64,000 nt of DNA from Ancylobacter koreensis (GCF_023016525.1 NZ_JALKCG010000003.1:124001-188000); one strand, 5' to 3'; shown: positions 38,543 through 47,596, numbered from the stretch's first letter. Notes: generated by a model not told the origin, from the sequence alone. Translations and numbers: made by a program.

Positions 38543-39405
38543 CGGAGCCCGCCGGTCCCCCGCCTCCGGACCGTCAGCCGATCCCCTACCGGCTGCGCTG
38601 GCGGCCGGAGGGCATCGTTCCCGGCGCGCATCCCGGCCATGGCGAGGGGGCGGAAGGCCAGTTCCGCCGTCATGTGCCGCTGCTGCGCCAACCGGACCCC
38701 CGCCGGATCGATCTGCGTATCTCGCTGCGCGATCCCTTCGGCGAGCTCCATGTGCGCCAGTTCGCGCCACGCCGGACGGTGCCGGTGGCGGTTCTGGTCG
38801 ACCTGTCTGGCTCCATGCGCTTCGGCGGCGCCGTGGCGGGGCGGGTGGCGGATCTGTGCGCGCTGCTGGCGCTGTCGGCGGTGCGGGCGGGCGACAGCTT
38901 CGCCCTGTACGGCGCCGACGCGCGGCTACGCGAGGAGGTGACGCTCCCCCTCGCCCGCCGGCGCGGGCTGGAGGAGGAAGTGCGCGAGCGCCTGCTGGCC
39001 GCCCGCCCCGGCGGCACGGGTGCCGATGGCCTGATGGAGGCCGCCGCGCGCCTGCCGGGACGCCGTTCGCTCGTTTTCCTCGTCTCCGATTTCCTGATGC
39101 CGCTTGAGACGACCGAGCGCCTGCTCGACGCGCTGTGGCGGCACGACGTGGTGCCGGTCGTGCTCAGCGACGGCGCGGTGGAAGAGCGTCTGCCGCGCTG
39201 GGGGCTGATCGAGCTTGGCGACCTCGAAACCGGCCGCGCCCGCCTCGTCTTCCTGCGGCCCGGTTTCCGCGCCCGCTGGATTGCCGCCGCCCGCGCCCGG
39301 CGCGCGGCGCTCGCCGACCTCTTCGCGCGGCGCGGGCTGCGCCCGGTTCCGCTCGCCGACGCGCTCGATACCGACGCGCTGACCGAACGGCTGATGGAGG
39401 GGTGA
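38539..39405 (+). CDS. mxaS: MxaS, DUF58/vWA-type maturation protein
   Basis: A 288-residue soluble protein with a von Willebrand A-type MIDAS motif DLSGSM near residue 88 and the LVFLVSDF strand further on. The first 50 residues are Pro/Arg-rich. DUF58/MoxR pairs are a common chaperone-like unit. It is coupled to mxaR by ATGA and abuts mxaA. Confidence 0.9.
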   Translation: MTEPAGPPPPDRQPIPYRLRWRPEGIVPGAHPGHGEGAEGQFRRHVPLLRQPDPRRIDLRISLRDPFGELHVRQFAPRRTVPVAVLVDLSGSMRFGGAVAGRVADLCALLALSAVRAGDSFALYGADARLREEVTLPLARRRGLEEEVRERLLAARPGGTGADGLMEAAARLPGRRSLVFLVSDFLMPLETTERLLDALWRHDVVPVVLSDGAVEERLPRWGLIELGDLETGRARLVFLRPGFRARWIAAARARRAALADLFARRGLRPVPLADALDTDALTERLMEG

Positions 39406-40323
39406 ATGAGTCTCCGGGCGTTCGCCGGCCTTCTCGCCGTTGCGCTCCTGCTGGTGCCTCTTCCGGCCGGCGCCCAGGTACGGAGCGTCGAGCTCTACGC
39501 GCCGCGCGCCTTCGGCTACGTCATCGGCGACACGCTGTCGCTCAGCGCCGACATTGTTCTGGACGCTCCATTCACGCTGGATGCCGCCACGCTGCCGACG
39601 CCGCGCGCGCTCGACTACTGGCTCGACCTGCGCGACGTTCGGCTGGTCGACAGGGGTGAGCGTGAGGGTGTCCGCCATTACACGCTCGATCTCGTCTACC
39701 AGACCTTCTACGCGCCGCTAGAGCCGCGCCGGATGGCGCTGCCGGGCCTGTCGCTGTCGGCGGTGGCGGACGGGCGGCGGGTGGCGGTGGAGGTGCCCGG
39801 CTGGTCGTTCCTGATGTCGCCGCTGCGCGAGATCGTCGCCACCGGACCCGGCCCGGCCATGGCGCTGAGGCCGGACATCCCGCCCATGCCGATCCCGACA
39901 GGAGAGACCTTTCGCCGGCTCATCGCCGCACTCGGCCTCGCGCTCGCCGCTCTGCTTGCCCTCGCCTGGCAGATGGGCTGGGGGCCCTTCGGCCGGCGCG
40001 CCGGCCGTCCCTTCGCGCGGGCGGCGCGGGCCATGCCGCCGGGGCTGGAGGGGTCGCCGGCGGCCTATGGCGGCGCGCTGCGCGTCCTGCACCGGGCCTT
40101 CGATGCCACCGCCGGCAAAGGCGTGTTCGCCGAGGACCTGCCCGATTTCTTCACCGCGCATCCCGCCTTCCGCGCCGTGGAGGCGGAGGTGGCCCGGCTG
40201 TTCGAGGCGTCGCGTCGCGCCTTCTTCGGCGACGATTTCGATGGCGCCCGCCGCGAATTGCCGCCGGCCGAACTCGTCGCCCTGTCGCGGCGCCTGCGGG
40301 CGGTGGAGCGGGGGAGCGCATGA
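39406..40323 (+). CDS. mxaA: MxaA, membrane-anchored maturation protein
   Basis: A 305-residue protein with a signal peptide (about 1-23, ending PAGAQ), a periplasmic beta-rich domain, a membrane helix (about residues 167-187) and a C-terminal cytosolic part. MxaA, MxaC, MxaK and MxaL are needed for calcium insertion or assembly of active methanol dehydrogenase in Methylobacterium. It begins right at the mxaS stop and overlaps mxaC. Confidence 0.88.
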   Translation: MSLRAFAGLLAVALLLVPLPAGAQVRSVELYAPRAFGYVIGDTLSLSADIVLDAPFTLDAATLPTPRALDYWLDLRDVRLVDRGEREGVRHYTLDLVYQTFYAPLEPRRMALPGLSLSAVADGRRVAVEVPGWSFLMSPLREIVATGPGPAMALRPDIPPMPIPTGETFRRLIAALGLALAALLALAWQMGWGPFGRRAGRPFARAARAMPPGLEGSPAAYGGALRVLHRAFDATAGKGVFAEDLPDFFTAHPAFRAVEAEVARLFEASRRAFFGDDFDGARRELPPAELVALSRRLRAVERGSA

Positions 40324-41408
40324 ACGGGCCCGGCCTGCTCGACGCGCTGACGCACGACTGGGGCGTCGACCACCCGGCCGTGCTCGCGCTCGCCGCCCTC
40401 GCTCTGCTGCCGCTCGTGGCGGGCATCTTCCGCCGTCGCGGCCTGCCGGCGCTGGAACTGGTGCCGGCCGATCCGCTCTCGCGCGGTCTCGCGGCAGCGC
40501 TGCGCGTGACGGGAGCCATCGCGGTGCTGGCCTTGGTGCTGGGCCTTGCCGGTCTTCACCGGCGCGAACAGGGCATCGAGCGCGAGGGCACCGGCGCGCA
40601 TCTGGTGCTGCTGCTGGACCGCTCGTCGAGCATGGACAACAGCTTCGCCGACCGCGCCCCGACCGGCGACCAGGAATCGAAATCCGCCGCCGCCCGCCGT
40701 CTGCTGACGGAATTCGTCGGCCGCCGGCCGCATGACCGCATCGCGGTGGCCGCCTTCTCGACCTCGCCCATGCCGGTGCTGCCGCTGACCGACCATCACG
40801 CGGTGGTAGAGGCGGCGATCCGCGCCATCGACCGGCCGGGCCTCGCCTTCACCGATGTCGGGCGCGGGCTTGCGCTGGCCTTCTCCTATTTCGCGGGCGA
40901 CATCGACGAAACCTCCCGCGCTGTGCTGCTGGTCTCGGACGGGGCGGCACTGGTCGACCGGCGGGTGCAGGACGCGCTTCGCGACGCGGCCGCCCGCACG
41001 CCGGTGCATCTCTACTGGCTGTTCCTGCGCTCGCGCGGCGCCAAGGGAATCTTCGAGGTGCCGCCACCCGGGGAGGATACGCCGCAGGCCAACCCTGAGC
41101 GGCATCTGCACCTGTTCCTGCAGACGCTCGGCGTGCCCTACCGCGCCTTCGAGGCGACCAGCCCGCAGGCGGTTGCGGACGCCATCGCCGAGATCGACCG
41201 GCAGGAGACGCGGCCGATCCGCTATGTCGAGCGCATCCCGCGCCGCGATTTCGCGCGGCCGGCATTCGCCGTGGCGGGCGGTGCGCTGGCGCTGCTGATG
41301 GCGGCCAAGCTCGTCGAGCGCCGGCTCGCGCCGGCGGGGAGCACCGCTGGAATGGCAGCATCGGCACGCGCGGTTCGTGACGACGCGCCGCGCAGGAGGG
41401 TGGCATGA
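40320..41408 (+). CDS. mxaC: MxaC, membrane vWA-domain maturation protein
   Basis: A 362-residue BatA-like protein: two N-terminal membrane helices (about 19-36 and 55-75), a vWA domain with MIDAS motif DRSSSMDN, and a C-terminal helix near PAFAVAGGALALLMAAKL. The vWA domain binds a divalent cation, consistent with a calcium-handling role. It overlaps both neighbours by four bases. Confidence 0.9.
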   Translation: MNGPGLLDALTHDWGVDHPAVLALAALALLPLVAGIFRRRGLPALELVPADPLSRGLAAALRVTGAIAVLALVLGLAGLHRREQGIEREGTGAHLVLLLDRSSSMDNSFADRAPTGDQESKSAAARRLLTEFVGRRPHDRIAVAAFSTSPMPVLPLTDHHAVVEAAIRAIDRPGLAFTDVGRGLALAFSYFAGDIDETSRAVLLVSDGAALVDRRVQDALRDAAARTPVHLYWLFLRSRGAKGIFEVPPPGEDTPQANPERHLHLFLQTLGVPYRAFEATSPQAVADAIAEIDRQETRPIRYVERIPRRDFARPAFAVAGGALALLMAAKLVERRLAPAGSTAGMAASARAVRDDAPRRRVA

Positions 41409-41965
41409 GGACAGAGCGTCTTGTCATTCTCGCCGCCGCAGCGATCCTCGCGGCAAGCCTTGTCGTAGCCGGCTGGTTCGGAACGCGCCTCCTCGTCGCG
41501 CGCCACGACAACGCGCTGATCGCCTCGCTGGCCGCTGGCCACGACCTCGCGACCGGTGCCGATGACCCGCCTGCCCTCACCTTTGCACGGTTGCATTTCC
41601 TGTCGACGCGCGACCGGCTCGACGAGGCGCAGCCGCTCGCCAACCGCCTCGCCGCCGGGCCCGATCGGCGCATCGCCGTCGCCGCGCTCTACGACATGGC
41701 GAATGCCCGGCTGCGTCTCGCCCTCGACCATCTCGGCTCGAACCGGATCGACCCGGCGGTGCCGCTCGTCCGGCTCGCCAAGGAAGGCTATCGCCGCGCG
41801 TTGGTGCTCGACCCCGGTTTCTGGGACGCGAAGTACAATCTCGACATCGCCATGCGGCTGGTGCGCGATTTCCCCCAGCTCGACATCGAGGGCGAGGAGA
41901 TGCCGCCCGAGGCGGCGAAGAAGCTCTGGACCGATCTGCCTGGCATTCCGCAGGGACTGCCATGA
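41405..41965 (+). CDS. mxaK: MxaK, small membrane-anchored maturation protein
   Basis: A 186-residue protein with one N-terminal membrane helix (about 7-26) and a helical periplasmic domain resembling tetratricopeptide-type packing (LALDHLGSNRIDPAVPLVRLAKEGYRRAL region). Assigned by position between mxaC and mxaL and by length; the sequence itself carries no strong motif. Confidence 0.85.
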   Translation: MRTERLVILAAAAILAASLVVAGWFGTRLLVARHDNALIASLAAGHDLATGADDPPALTFARLHFLSTRDRLDEAQPLANRLAAGPDRRIAVAALYDMANARLRLALDHLGSNRIDPAVPLVRLAKEGYRRALVLDPGFWDAKYNLDIAMRLVRDFPQLDIEGEEMPPEAAKKLWTDLPGIPQGLP

Positions 41966-42975
41966 GGCGGGCGGCGGTGCAGGCGATTGCCGAGGATGCC
42001 GGCGGGCCGCTGATCCCCGCCCGCGACTGGCGCTTCTGGCTGCTCACCACGGCAATGCTCGCGGTGCTGGCGGCGCTCGTCGCCCCGCGTGTCGCTGTCA
42101 CCCGCCCGGCGCGCGACATCCTGCTCGTGGTGGACGTCACCGGCAGCATGAATGTGCGCGACGCGCCCGTCGAGGGCCACCCGGCGACGCGGCTTGCCGC
42201 CGCCCGGCAAGGCGCGCGCGACCTGCTCGCCGCCCTGCCCTGCGGCTCCCGGGTCGGGCTCGGCATCTTCACCGAGCGGCGCAGCTTCCTGCTCTTCGAG
42301 CCGGCGGAGCTGTGCGAGAACTTCGCTGCCATGGACGGCGCCGTCGCCGCGCTCGACTGGCGCATGGCGTGGGAGGGCGACAGCTATGTCGCGCGCGGCG
42401 TGCATTCGGCGCTCGCTCTCGCGGCCGACCTCGGCGCCGATCTGATCTTCATGACCGACGGCCATGAGGCGCCCCCGCTTGCCGGCGGTGCCCTGCCCGC
42501 CTTCGAGGGCGAGTCCGGCAAGGTGGCGGGCCTCCTCGTCGGCGTGGGCGGTCTCGATCCCGCGCCGATCCCGAAATTCGACGCCGACGGGCGCGAGACC
42601 GGCTTCTACGACGAAACGGACGTGCCGCAGGAGAACCGCCTCGGGCCGCCGCCGGAGGACGCGCCCTCGCGGGCCGGCTGGAACCCGCGCAATGCCCCGT
42701 GGGGCGGCGAGCCGGCGAGCGGCACCGAGCATCTCAGCGCCATGCGCGAGGGGCATCTGCGCGCGCTCGCCGCGCAGGTCGGGCTCGGCTTCGCGCCGCT
42801 CACCCCGGCCTCCGGCTTTCTCGCCGCCGTGGAGGCCGACACCCGCGTGCGCCCGGTCGAGACCCGCGTCGACACCTCCGCCGTGCCGGCGGCCCTCGCT
42901 CTCGTCTGCCTCTCCCTGCTGTTCGGCATCGGCGCCTTCTCAGGCCGCCGGCCCGAGCGGCTTCCTGCCCGATAA
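41962..42975 (+). CDS. mxaL: MxaL, membrane vWA-domain maturation protein
   Basis: A 337-residue vWA protein with an N-terminal membrane helix (about 29-50), the MIDAS motif DVTGSM, and a C-terminal helix (about 308-326). A conserved insertion rich in Pro/Gly separates MIDAS and the C-terminal part. It pairs with MxaC and is coupled to mxaK by ATGA. Confidence 0.9.
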   Translation: MRRAAVQAIAEDAGGPLIPARDWRFWLLTTAMLAVLAALVAPRVAVTRPARDILLVVDVTGSMNVRDAPVEGHPATRLAAARQGARDLLAALPCGSRVGLGIFTERRSFLLFEPAELCENFAAMDGAVAALDWRMAWEGDSYVARGVHSALALAADLGADLIFMTDGHEAPPLAGGALPAFEGESGKVAGLLVGVGGLDPAPIPKFDADGRETGFYDETDVPQENRLGPPPEDAPSRAGWNPRNAPWGGEPASGTEHLSAMREGHLRALAAQVGLGFAPLTPASGFLAAVEADTRVRPVETRVDTSAVPAALALVCLSLLFGIGAFSGRRPERLPAR

Positions 42976-42988
42976 GGAAACCGAGACC

Positions 42989-43528
42989 ATGCTTCGACGC
43001 CTGCTGATCGCTTCCGGCCTGCTGCTCGCGAGCCTCCTCTCCTGCCTGCTCCCCGCCGCCGCGCACGGCCCCACGCCGCAGCGGGCGGATGAGACGATCG
43101 TCATCGAGGCGCCGGCCGATCAGGTGTGGAAGCTGGTGTCCGCTTTCGGCTCCATCGGCGACTGGCACCCGCTGGTGAAGAAGGTCGCGGTGACCGGTGG
43201 CGATGCCGCCGGTGGCGAGCGCACCCTGACCCTCGCCAAAGGTGACGTCACCGAAGGGCTGGATGAGGTGGACCCCGGCGCGCGCCGCATCTCCTACCGC
43301 CTGCTGAAGGAGAATGTGGAGGCGATCCCAGTCAGCTTCTACACCGCCACCATCGAGGTGAAGCCGACGGGCGCCGGCAGCGAGGTGACCTGGAGCGCGC
43401 GCTTCTACCGCGCCGACACCACCAACGAGCCGCCAGAGGAACTGAACGACGCCGCCGCCATCGCCGCGATGACCGACTTCATCAAGCAGGGCCTCGCAGG
43501 GCTGAAGGCGAAGGCGGCCGGCAAATGA
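42989..43528 (+). CDS. mxaD: MxaD, periplasmic SRPBCC protein
   Basis: A 179-residue precursor with a signal peptide (about 1-26, ending PAAAHG) and a single SRPBCC/polyketide-cyclase-like domain (ADQVWKLVSAFGSIGDWHP). In Methylobacterium MxaD stimulates electron transfer between methanol dehydrogenase and cytochrome cL. Start ATG at 42989 with AAGGAAA upstream. The stop overlaps the next gene by four bases. Confidence 0.9.
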   Translation: MLRRLLIASGLLLASLLSCLLPAAAHGPTPQRADETIVIEAPADQVWKLVSAFGSIGDWHPLVKKVAVTGGDAAGGERTLTLAKGDVTEGLDEVDPGARRISYRLLKENVEAIPVSFYTATIEVKPTGAGSEVTWSARFYRADTTNEPPEELNDAAAIAAMTDFIKQGLAGLKAKAAGK

Positions 43529-44508
43529 GCGTGGCGCTCCGTCAGCGGCTGGCGCGGCGTGCCGTTCTGCTCGCGGGTGTTCTGCTCTGCGGCGGTTTTG
43601 CGCCCGGCTGGGCATATGAGACGGATGTTGTCGCCGTCGTCTCGCAGCAGGCCGGCGTCGTCACGCTCGTGGATGCCGTCGCGGCCAGCGTGCTCGCGGC
43701 CATCAACGTTCCGCGTGTGCCCGCCGCCATCGCCGCCGACCCCGCCGGGCGCCGTCTCTACGTGACGCATCCCGACCTCGGCCTCGTCAGCCGCATCGAC
43801 GTCGCCGGGCGCCGCGTGGAAGCGAGCTTTTCCGTGGGCAAGGAACCCTTCGGCATTACCGTGATCGAAGGCGGACGAACCCTTCTCGTCAGCGACTGGA
43901 GCGACGATGCGCTGATCCGGGTCAATGCCGCCACCGGCCGCGAGACCGGGCGGGTCGCCGTCGGCAAGTCGCCGGCTGGGCTCGTGGTCGACGAAAGCGC
44001 GGGCCGCGCCTATGTCGCAGACCGCGAGAGCGATCAGGTCAGCGTGGTCGATATCGCGACCCTGCGGCGCGTGGCGACCGTCGCCACCGGCCGCGCCCCC
44101 TTCGCCCTCGCGCTGTCGCCGGACGGGCGCGAGCTCTATGTCGCCAATGTGCAGAGCAACGAGCTGTCGATCATCGACACGGCGACGGACCGGGAAGCCG
44201 CGCGTATCCGCATCGGCCTGATGCCCTACGGCGTGGCGGTGACGGGTGACGGCGCGCGGGTGGCGGTCACCAGCCAGCAGAGCGGCAAGGTCGCTGTGCT
44301 CGACCGTGCGTCGCGGCAGGTCGTCGCCGGCATGAAGGTGGGCGAATATCCCGAAGGCGCCCTCATCACCGCCTCGGGCCGCCTCGTCGTCGCCAGCTGG
44401 GCCGATGACAGCCTGTGCATCGCGGAGCTGCGGGCCTCTCCGCCGGCGTGCGACGCGCAGGTGATGGTGCCGGCCGGGCCCCGGATGATGGCGCCGCTCG
44501 CCCCCTGA
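43525..44508 (+). CDS. YVTN beta-propeller protein, last gene of the mxa operon
   Basis: A 327-residue exported protein: signal peptide (about 1-30) then seven or so YVTN/NHL-type blades (RRLYVTHPD, RAYVADRESD, RELYVANVQSN and similar repeats). No haem or PQQ motif is present. It overlaps mxaD by ATGA and so is part of the operon. It might correspond to MxaE of other methylotrophs, but I cannot confirm that from sequence. A periplasmic scaffold or metal-carrier role is inference only. Confidence 0.8.
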   Translation: MSVALRQRLARRAVLLAGVLLCGGFAPGWAYETDVVAVVSQQAGVVTLVDAVAASVLAAINVPRVPAAIAADPAGRRLYVTHPDLGLVSRIDVAGRRVEASFSVGKEPFGITVIEGGRTLLVSDWSDDALIRVNAATGRETGRVAVGKSPAGLVVDESAGRAYVADRESDQVSVVDIATLRRVATVATGRAPFALALSPDGRELYVANVQSNELSIIDTATDREAARIRIGLMPYGVAVTGDGARVAVTSQQSGKVAVLDRASRQVVAGMKVGEYPEGALITASGRLVVASWADDSLCIAELRASPPACDAQVMVPAGPRMMAPLAP

Positions 44509-44523
44509 TCGGCCCGCCGCACC

Positions 44524-45438
44524 TCATCGCGACAGGGCGAAGCGCTCCAGCTTGCCCAGCGTCTGCTGGCCCAGTTCGACAGCGCCGAACCCCTTGGCGT
44601 TCTGAAACTCGGCCTCGGTGCTGAACACCATGCCGAGCGTCACCTTCGTCGCCTCGCCCTCGTCCTCGAACGAGGCCCAGGCATCCGCGTGCTTCGGTCC
44701 GTTCTCCCCCCACAGCAGCGCGTAGCCGATCCTCTCACCGGACCGGACCTCAGTGTAGCGATGATGGTTCGGAAACACCGTGCCATCGGGGCCGATCATG
44801 TCGAAAACCCACTCGCCGCCGCTGCGCAGGTCGATCCTTGTCGTTCGGCAGCTATAGCCCTCCGGTCCCCACCATTGCGGCAGCGTCTGCGGGTTCATCC
44901 ATGTGTCCCACACGAGGGCGCGGGGCGCGCGTATCACCCGTTGCAGCACCATGGTCCGCCGCGCGGCGCCGGCGAGATTGTCCAGACCCGCGCCGAAGCC
45001 CTCGCGATAGCCATCCGCCATATCCTCGCCCAGCGAAGAGATCTGTACCGTCACCACCAGACGGCTCCGCTCATCCGTGCCGGAGAGATCGGCTGTCACC
45101 AGCGCCGCCGACCGGGTGACGCTCGCTGATGAGACAACCTCGTAGTTCACGCTGCGCTCCTCCGGCACGAGGTCGAGCCAGCCGCACTCGCAGCGCATGT
45201 CGGGCGCGCCGGCGACCTTGCAGAGCGAGACCTCGCGCCCACCCACCCGTGTGTCGGCCTCCAGAAACTCGACCGTGACCGAAGGGCTGGGCGCCGACCA
45301 CACCGCCCGCGCGGCGGGAGCGGTCCAGACCTGCCACAGCACGGACAGTGGCACGGCCACTTCCTTCTCGAAGGTCAGCGTCGCGAAGCGGCTCTGCACG
45401 GCCTCGCCCGCCGTCGCCGGGTTGGTGTTCGATGTCAT
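44524..45438 (-). CDS. Tandem AHSA1/SRPBCC domain protein
   Basis: A 304-residue protein with two START-like AHSA1 domains in a row: about residues 17-150 (VLWQVWTAPAARAVWSAPSP) and about 160-300 (ALVWDTWMNPQTLPQWWGPEG). Each domain alone is a common small protein, and the tandem form is unusual but known. Its ligand is unknown. It is coupled by ATGA to an ArsR-type regulator gene upstream, a pairing that is frequent for AHSA1 proteins. It is convergent with the mxa operon, 15 bases away. Confidence 0.85.
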   Translation of the reverse strand: MTSNTNPATAGEAVQSRFATLTFEKEVAVPLSVLWQVWTAPAARAVWSAPSPSVTVEFLEADTRVGGREVSLCKVAGAPDMRCECGWLDLVPEERSVNYEVVSSASVTRSAALVTADLSGTDERSRLVVTVQISSLGEDMADGYREGFGAGLDNLAGAARRTMVLQRVIRAPRALVWDTWMNPQTLPQWWGPEGYSCRTTRIDLRSGGEWVFDMIGPDGTVFPNHHRYTEVRSGERIGYALLWGENGPKHADAWASFEDEGEATKVTLGMVFSTEAEFQNAKGFGAVELGQQTLGKLERFALSR

Positions 45439-45776
45439 CGGTCGCGCTCCTTCATCGCTTTCATCGCCATGGCTTCCAGTCGGCCGAGCCGGGCCTCCCA
45501 GAGGGAGCGCTGCTCGTCGAGCCAGGTCCGCGCCGGCGCCAGAGCCTCGGGCACGATGGCACAGGTGCGCACCCGGCCATCCTTCGCGGTGGCGATCAGC
45601 CCGACCTCCTCCAGCACCGACAGATGCCGCATGACCGTCGGCAGGCGCAGGCCCGTGGGTTCCGACAGTTCCGTCACCCGCGCGGGGCCTTCCGCCAGCC
45701 GCGTCAGGATCGCACGGCGCGTCGGGTCGGACAGGGCGTGGAAGAGCTGCGAGAGCGCGGGATCATGCTTAGCCAT
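45435..45776 (-). CDS. ArsR/SdpR-type transcriptional regulator
   Basis: A 113-residue winged-helix protein (FHALSDPTRRAILTRLAEG, PTVMRHLSVLEEVGLI). It has no cysteines in the usual ArsR metal sites, so it belongs to the SdpR-like group that does not sense metal. It presumably controls its coupled AHSA1 partner and itself. The start is the ATG at 45776; the frame continues to 45857 but the core begins here. Confidence 0.85.
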   Translation of the reverse strand: MAKHDPALSQLFHALSDPTRRAILTRLAEGPARVTELSEPTGLRLPTVMRHLSVLEEVGLIATAKDGRVRTCAIVPEALAPARTWLDEQRSLWEARLGRLEAMAMKAMKERDR

Positions 45777-45813
45777 GTCGCTAACTAATATCCGGCGCGC
45801 TGGCGAGACAAGC

Positions 45814-45841
45814 GAAAACTTCGCTGATGTGCTAAGTTTTC
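45814..45841. promoter_or_regulatory. Perfect 8-bp inverted repeat upstream of the ArsR-type gene
   Basis: GAAAACTT, twelve bases, AAGTTTTC, about 38 bases upstream of the regulator start in the 209-base gap before the divergent L,D-transpeptidase-like gene. Position and symmetry suit an operator for the ArsR/SdpR-type repressor. Binding is not shown. Confidence 0.45.
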
Positions 45842-45985
45842 CTGCGCTTGGCCGCACGACGGTGGAAGGCGTCCGCTGCGGGGCGCTTGCCAGCCGCGCC
45901 GGGCACGGGGTATTTCAGCACTCGGGGACGCTGGGCGGGTGGCTGACGGATCGCAATCTGGTCGGAGAGCAAGGCGTGGAAAATC

Positions 45986-46696
45986 ATGATCGTGGACCGC
46001 GGTAATGCTGAAGCCGGCCCGTTGGACGGGCGCGCCGCGTCCGGGCGGCAGGCGGGACTCCTCGACCGCCGATCGTTTCTGGTCGGCTCGGCCCTCGGGC
46101 TCGGCACGCTGGGGCTCGCGGGCTGCGCGACGCCGGACGGCATGAGTCTGACCGAGGCCCAGAAAGTCTATGGGCCCCTCCCCGACGAGAAGTTCCCGAT
46201 CCCGGCGGTGGACGTGACCAAGGTGGACCGGAAATATTACCGCCGGACGGTGCGCTACGAGACGGACGAAGCGCCCGGCACGATCATTGTCGATCCCGCC
46301 AACTACTATGTCTACCGGATCGAGGGCGACGGAAACGCCACGCGCTATGGCGCGAATGTCGGGCGCGACGGGTTCCGGTGGAGCGGCGACGCCTATGTCG
46401 GGCGCAAGAGCGAATGGGCAACGTGGACGCCGCCCAAGGAGATGATCAAGCGCCAGCCCGAGGCGGCGAAATATGCGCGCGGCATGCCCGGCGGCCTCGA
46501 CAATCCGCTCGGCGCGCGCACGCTGCATCTCTACCAGAACGGCGTCTACACGCTCTACACCATCTATGCGACCAGCGACCCGTCGACCATCGGTTCGGGC
46601 ATCACCAGCGGCTGCGTCGGCTTGCTGAGCCAGGACATGATCGACCTCTACGACCGCACGCCGGTGAAGACCAAGGTCGTCGTCCTCCCGGCATAG
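45986..46696 (+). CDS. L,D-transpeptidase (YkuD)-like Tat lipoprotein with altered active site
   Basis: A 236-residue protein. The N-terminus has a twin-arginine motif (DRRSFLVG) and a lipobox LAGC with Cys47, so it is probably a Tat-exported lipoprotein. The YkuD domain (about 95-236) keeps the nucleophile Cys210 in TSGCVGLL. Where active enzymes have IHGT, this one reads IYAT (Tyr194 at the catalytic His position), and CVGL replaces the usual CIRM. It may be inactive or have changed specificity. Start at the ATG 45986. Confidence 0.8.
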   Translation: MIVDRGNAEAGPLDGRAASGRQAGLLDRRSFLVGSALGLGTLGLAGCATPDGMSLTEAQKVYGPLPDEKFPIPAVDVTKVDRKYYRRTVRYETDEAPGTIIVDPANYYVYRIEGDGNATRYGANVGRDGFRWSGDAYVGRKSEWATWTPPKEMIKRQPEAAKYARGMPGGLDNPLGARTLHLYQNGVYTLYTIYATSDPSTIGSGITSGCVGLLSQDMIDLYDRTPVKTKVVVLPA

Positions 46697-46747
46697 CTGC
46701 GGCCTGCTGGCCCTCCATCGGGCACGAGCGCGGAGTGGCGTGAAGAC

Positions 46748-47344
46748 ATGGCCGCGCGCCTTACCCTCGTGGATCGCAGCCTGCACCAGCAGGAGATCCG
46801 GAAGAGCCGCTTCCGTGCGGCCGCTGGTCCCGTCGCGGACGAGGCAGCAGCGAAGGCGTTCATCGCCGCGCAGTCCGACCCGGCCGCCAATCATAATTGC
46901 TGGGCGTGGCGCGTGGGCCAGAGCTACCGCTTCAACGATGACGGGGAGCCCGGCGGAACCGCCGGCACGCCGATCCTCGCCGCCATCGACGGACAGGGCC
47001 TCGATGGCGTCGCCGTGGTCGTGACGCGCTGGTTCGGCGGCATCCTTCTGGGGAGCGGCGGCCTGATCCGCGCCTATGGCGGCACGGCGGCGCTCTGCCT
47101 GCGCGAGGCGGAGAAGGTGGCGCTCGTCGAGACCGTCTCCGGCACGGTCGCATGCGACTTCGGCGATCTGACGCTGGTGCAGGCCCGGCTCGGCGCGCTG
47201 GCCGGCGTGAAGGTGGAGGTCGACGTCTTCACGGACAGCGGCGCGGTTCTGTCGATCGCCGTGCCGAAATCCGACGCGGGCGCCGTGGAGCGGCTGCTGG
47301 CGGACCTCACCAGCGGACGTTCGCTCTGCCGGTGGAACAAATAG
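46748..47344 (+). CDS. YigZ/IMPACT family protein
   Basis: A 198-residue protein. The N-terminal IMPACT/UPF0029 domain contains DDGEPGGTAGTPIL and TRWFGGILLGSGGLIRAYG, diagnostic for YigZ. The C-terminal region resembles a ferredoxin-like domain. Function is unclear; relatives in eukaryotes modulate translation control. It is separated by 51 bases from the gene before it. Confidence 0.9.
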   Translation: MAARLTLVDRSLHQQEIRKSRFRAAAGPVADEAAAKAFIAAQSDPAANHNCWAWRVGQSYRFNDDGEPGGTAGTPILAAIDGQGLDGVAVVVTRWFGGILLGSGGLIRAYGGTAALCLREAEKVALVETVSGTVACDFGDLTLVQARLGALAGVKVEVDVFTDSGAVLSIAVPKSDAGAVERLLADLTSGRSLCRWNK

Positions 47345-47403
47345 GGAATAGTTTCGTTCGGTCGAAATTCGTGTTGGACATCAAAAGGATATCGAAGCAA
47401 TTC

Positions 47404-47493
47404 TGGCGGAAGGGGTGGGATTCGAACCCACGGTGGGCTTGCACCCACGGCGGTTTTCAAGACCGCTGCCTTAAACCACTCGGCCACCCTTCC
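47404..47493 (-). tRNA. tRNA-Ser (anticodon UGA)
   Basis: A 90-base class II tRNA with encoded CCA. Read on the minus strand: acceptor GGAAGGG paired with CCCTTCC, D arm GGCCGAGTGGTTTAAGGC, anticodon stem CGGTC/ACCG with loop TTGAAAA giving UGA, a long variable arm (GTGGGTGCAAGCCCAC) and T loop GGTTCGAATCC. The long variable arm confirms serine. Confidence 0.97.
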
Positions 47494-47596
47494 GGCTGGT
47501 GCCCTTGTTTCGAAACTCGGCGGGTTTGGCAAGCGGGTTTGGTGAGCGGGGGTGAGGGCGGCGTTCGCCGCGCGGCCGCTCCAGCGACCGGCCGCG

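Noticed and set aside
47558-47571. Short hairpin GCGGCG-TT-CGCCGC downstream of acr3
   Set aside because: The stem is only six base pairs with a two-base loop and no T tract; not convincing as a terminator.
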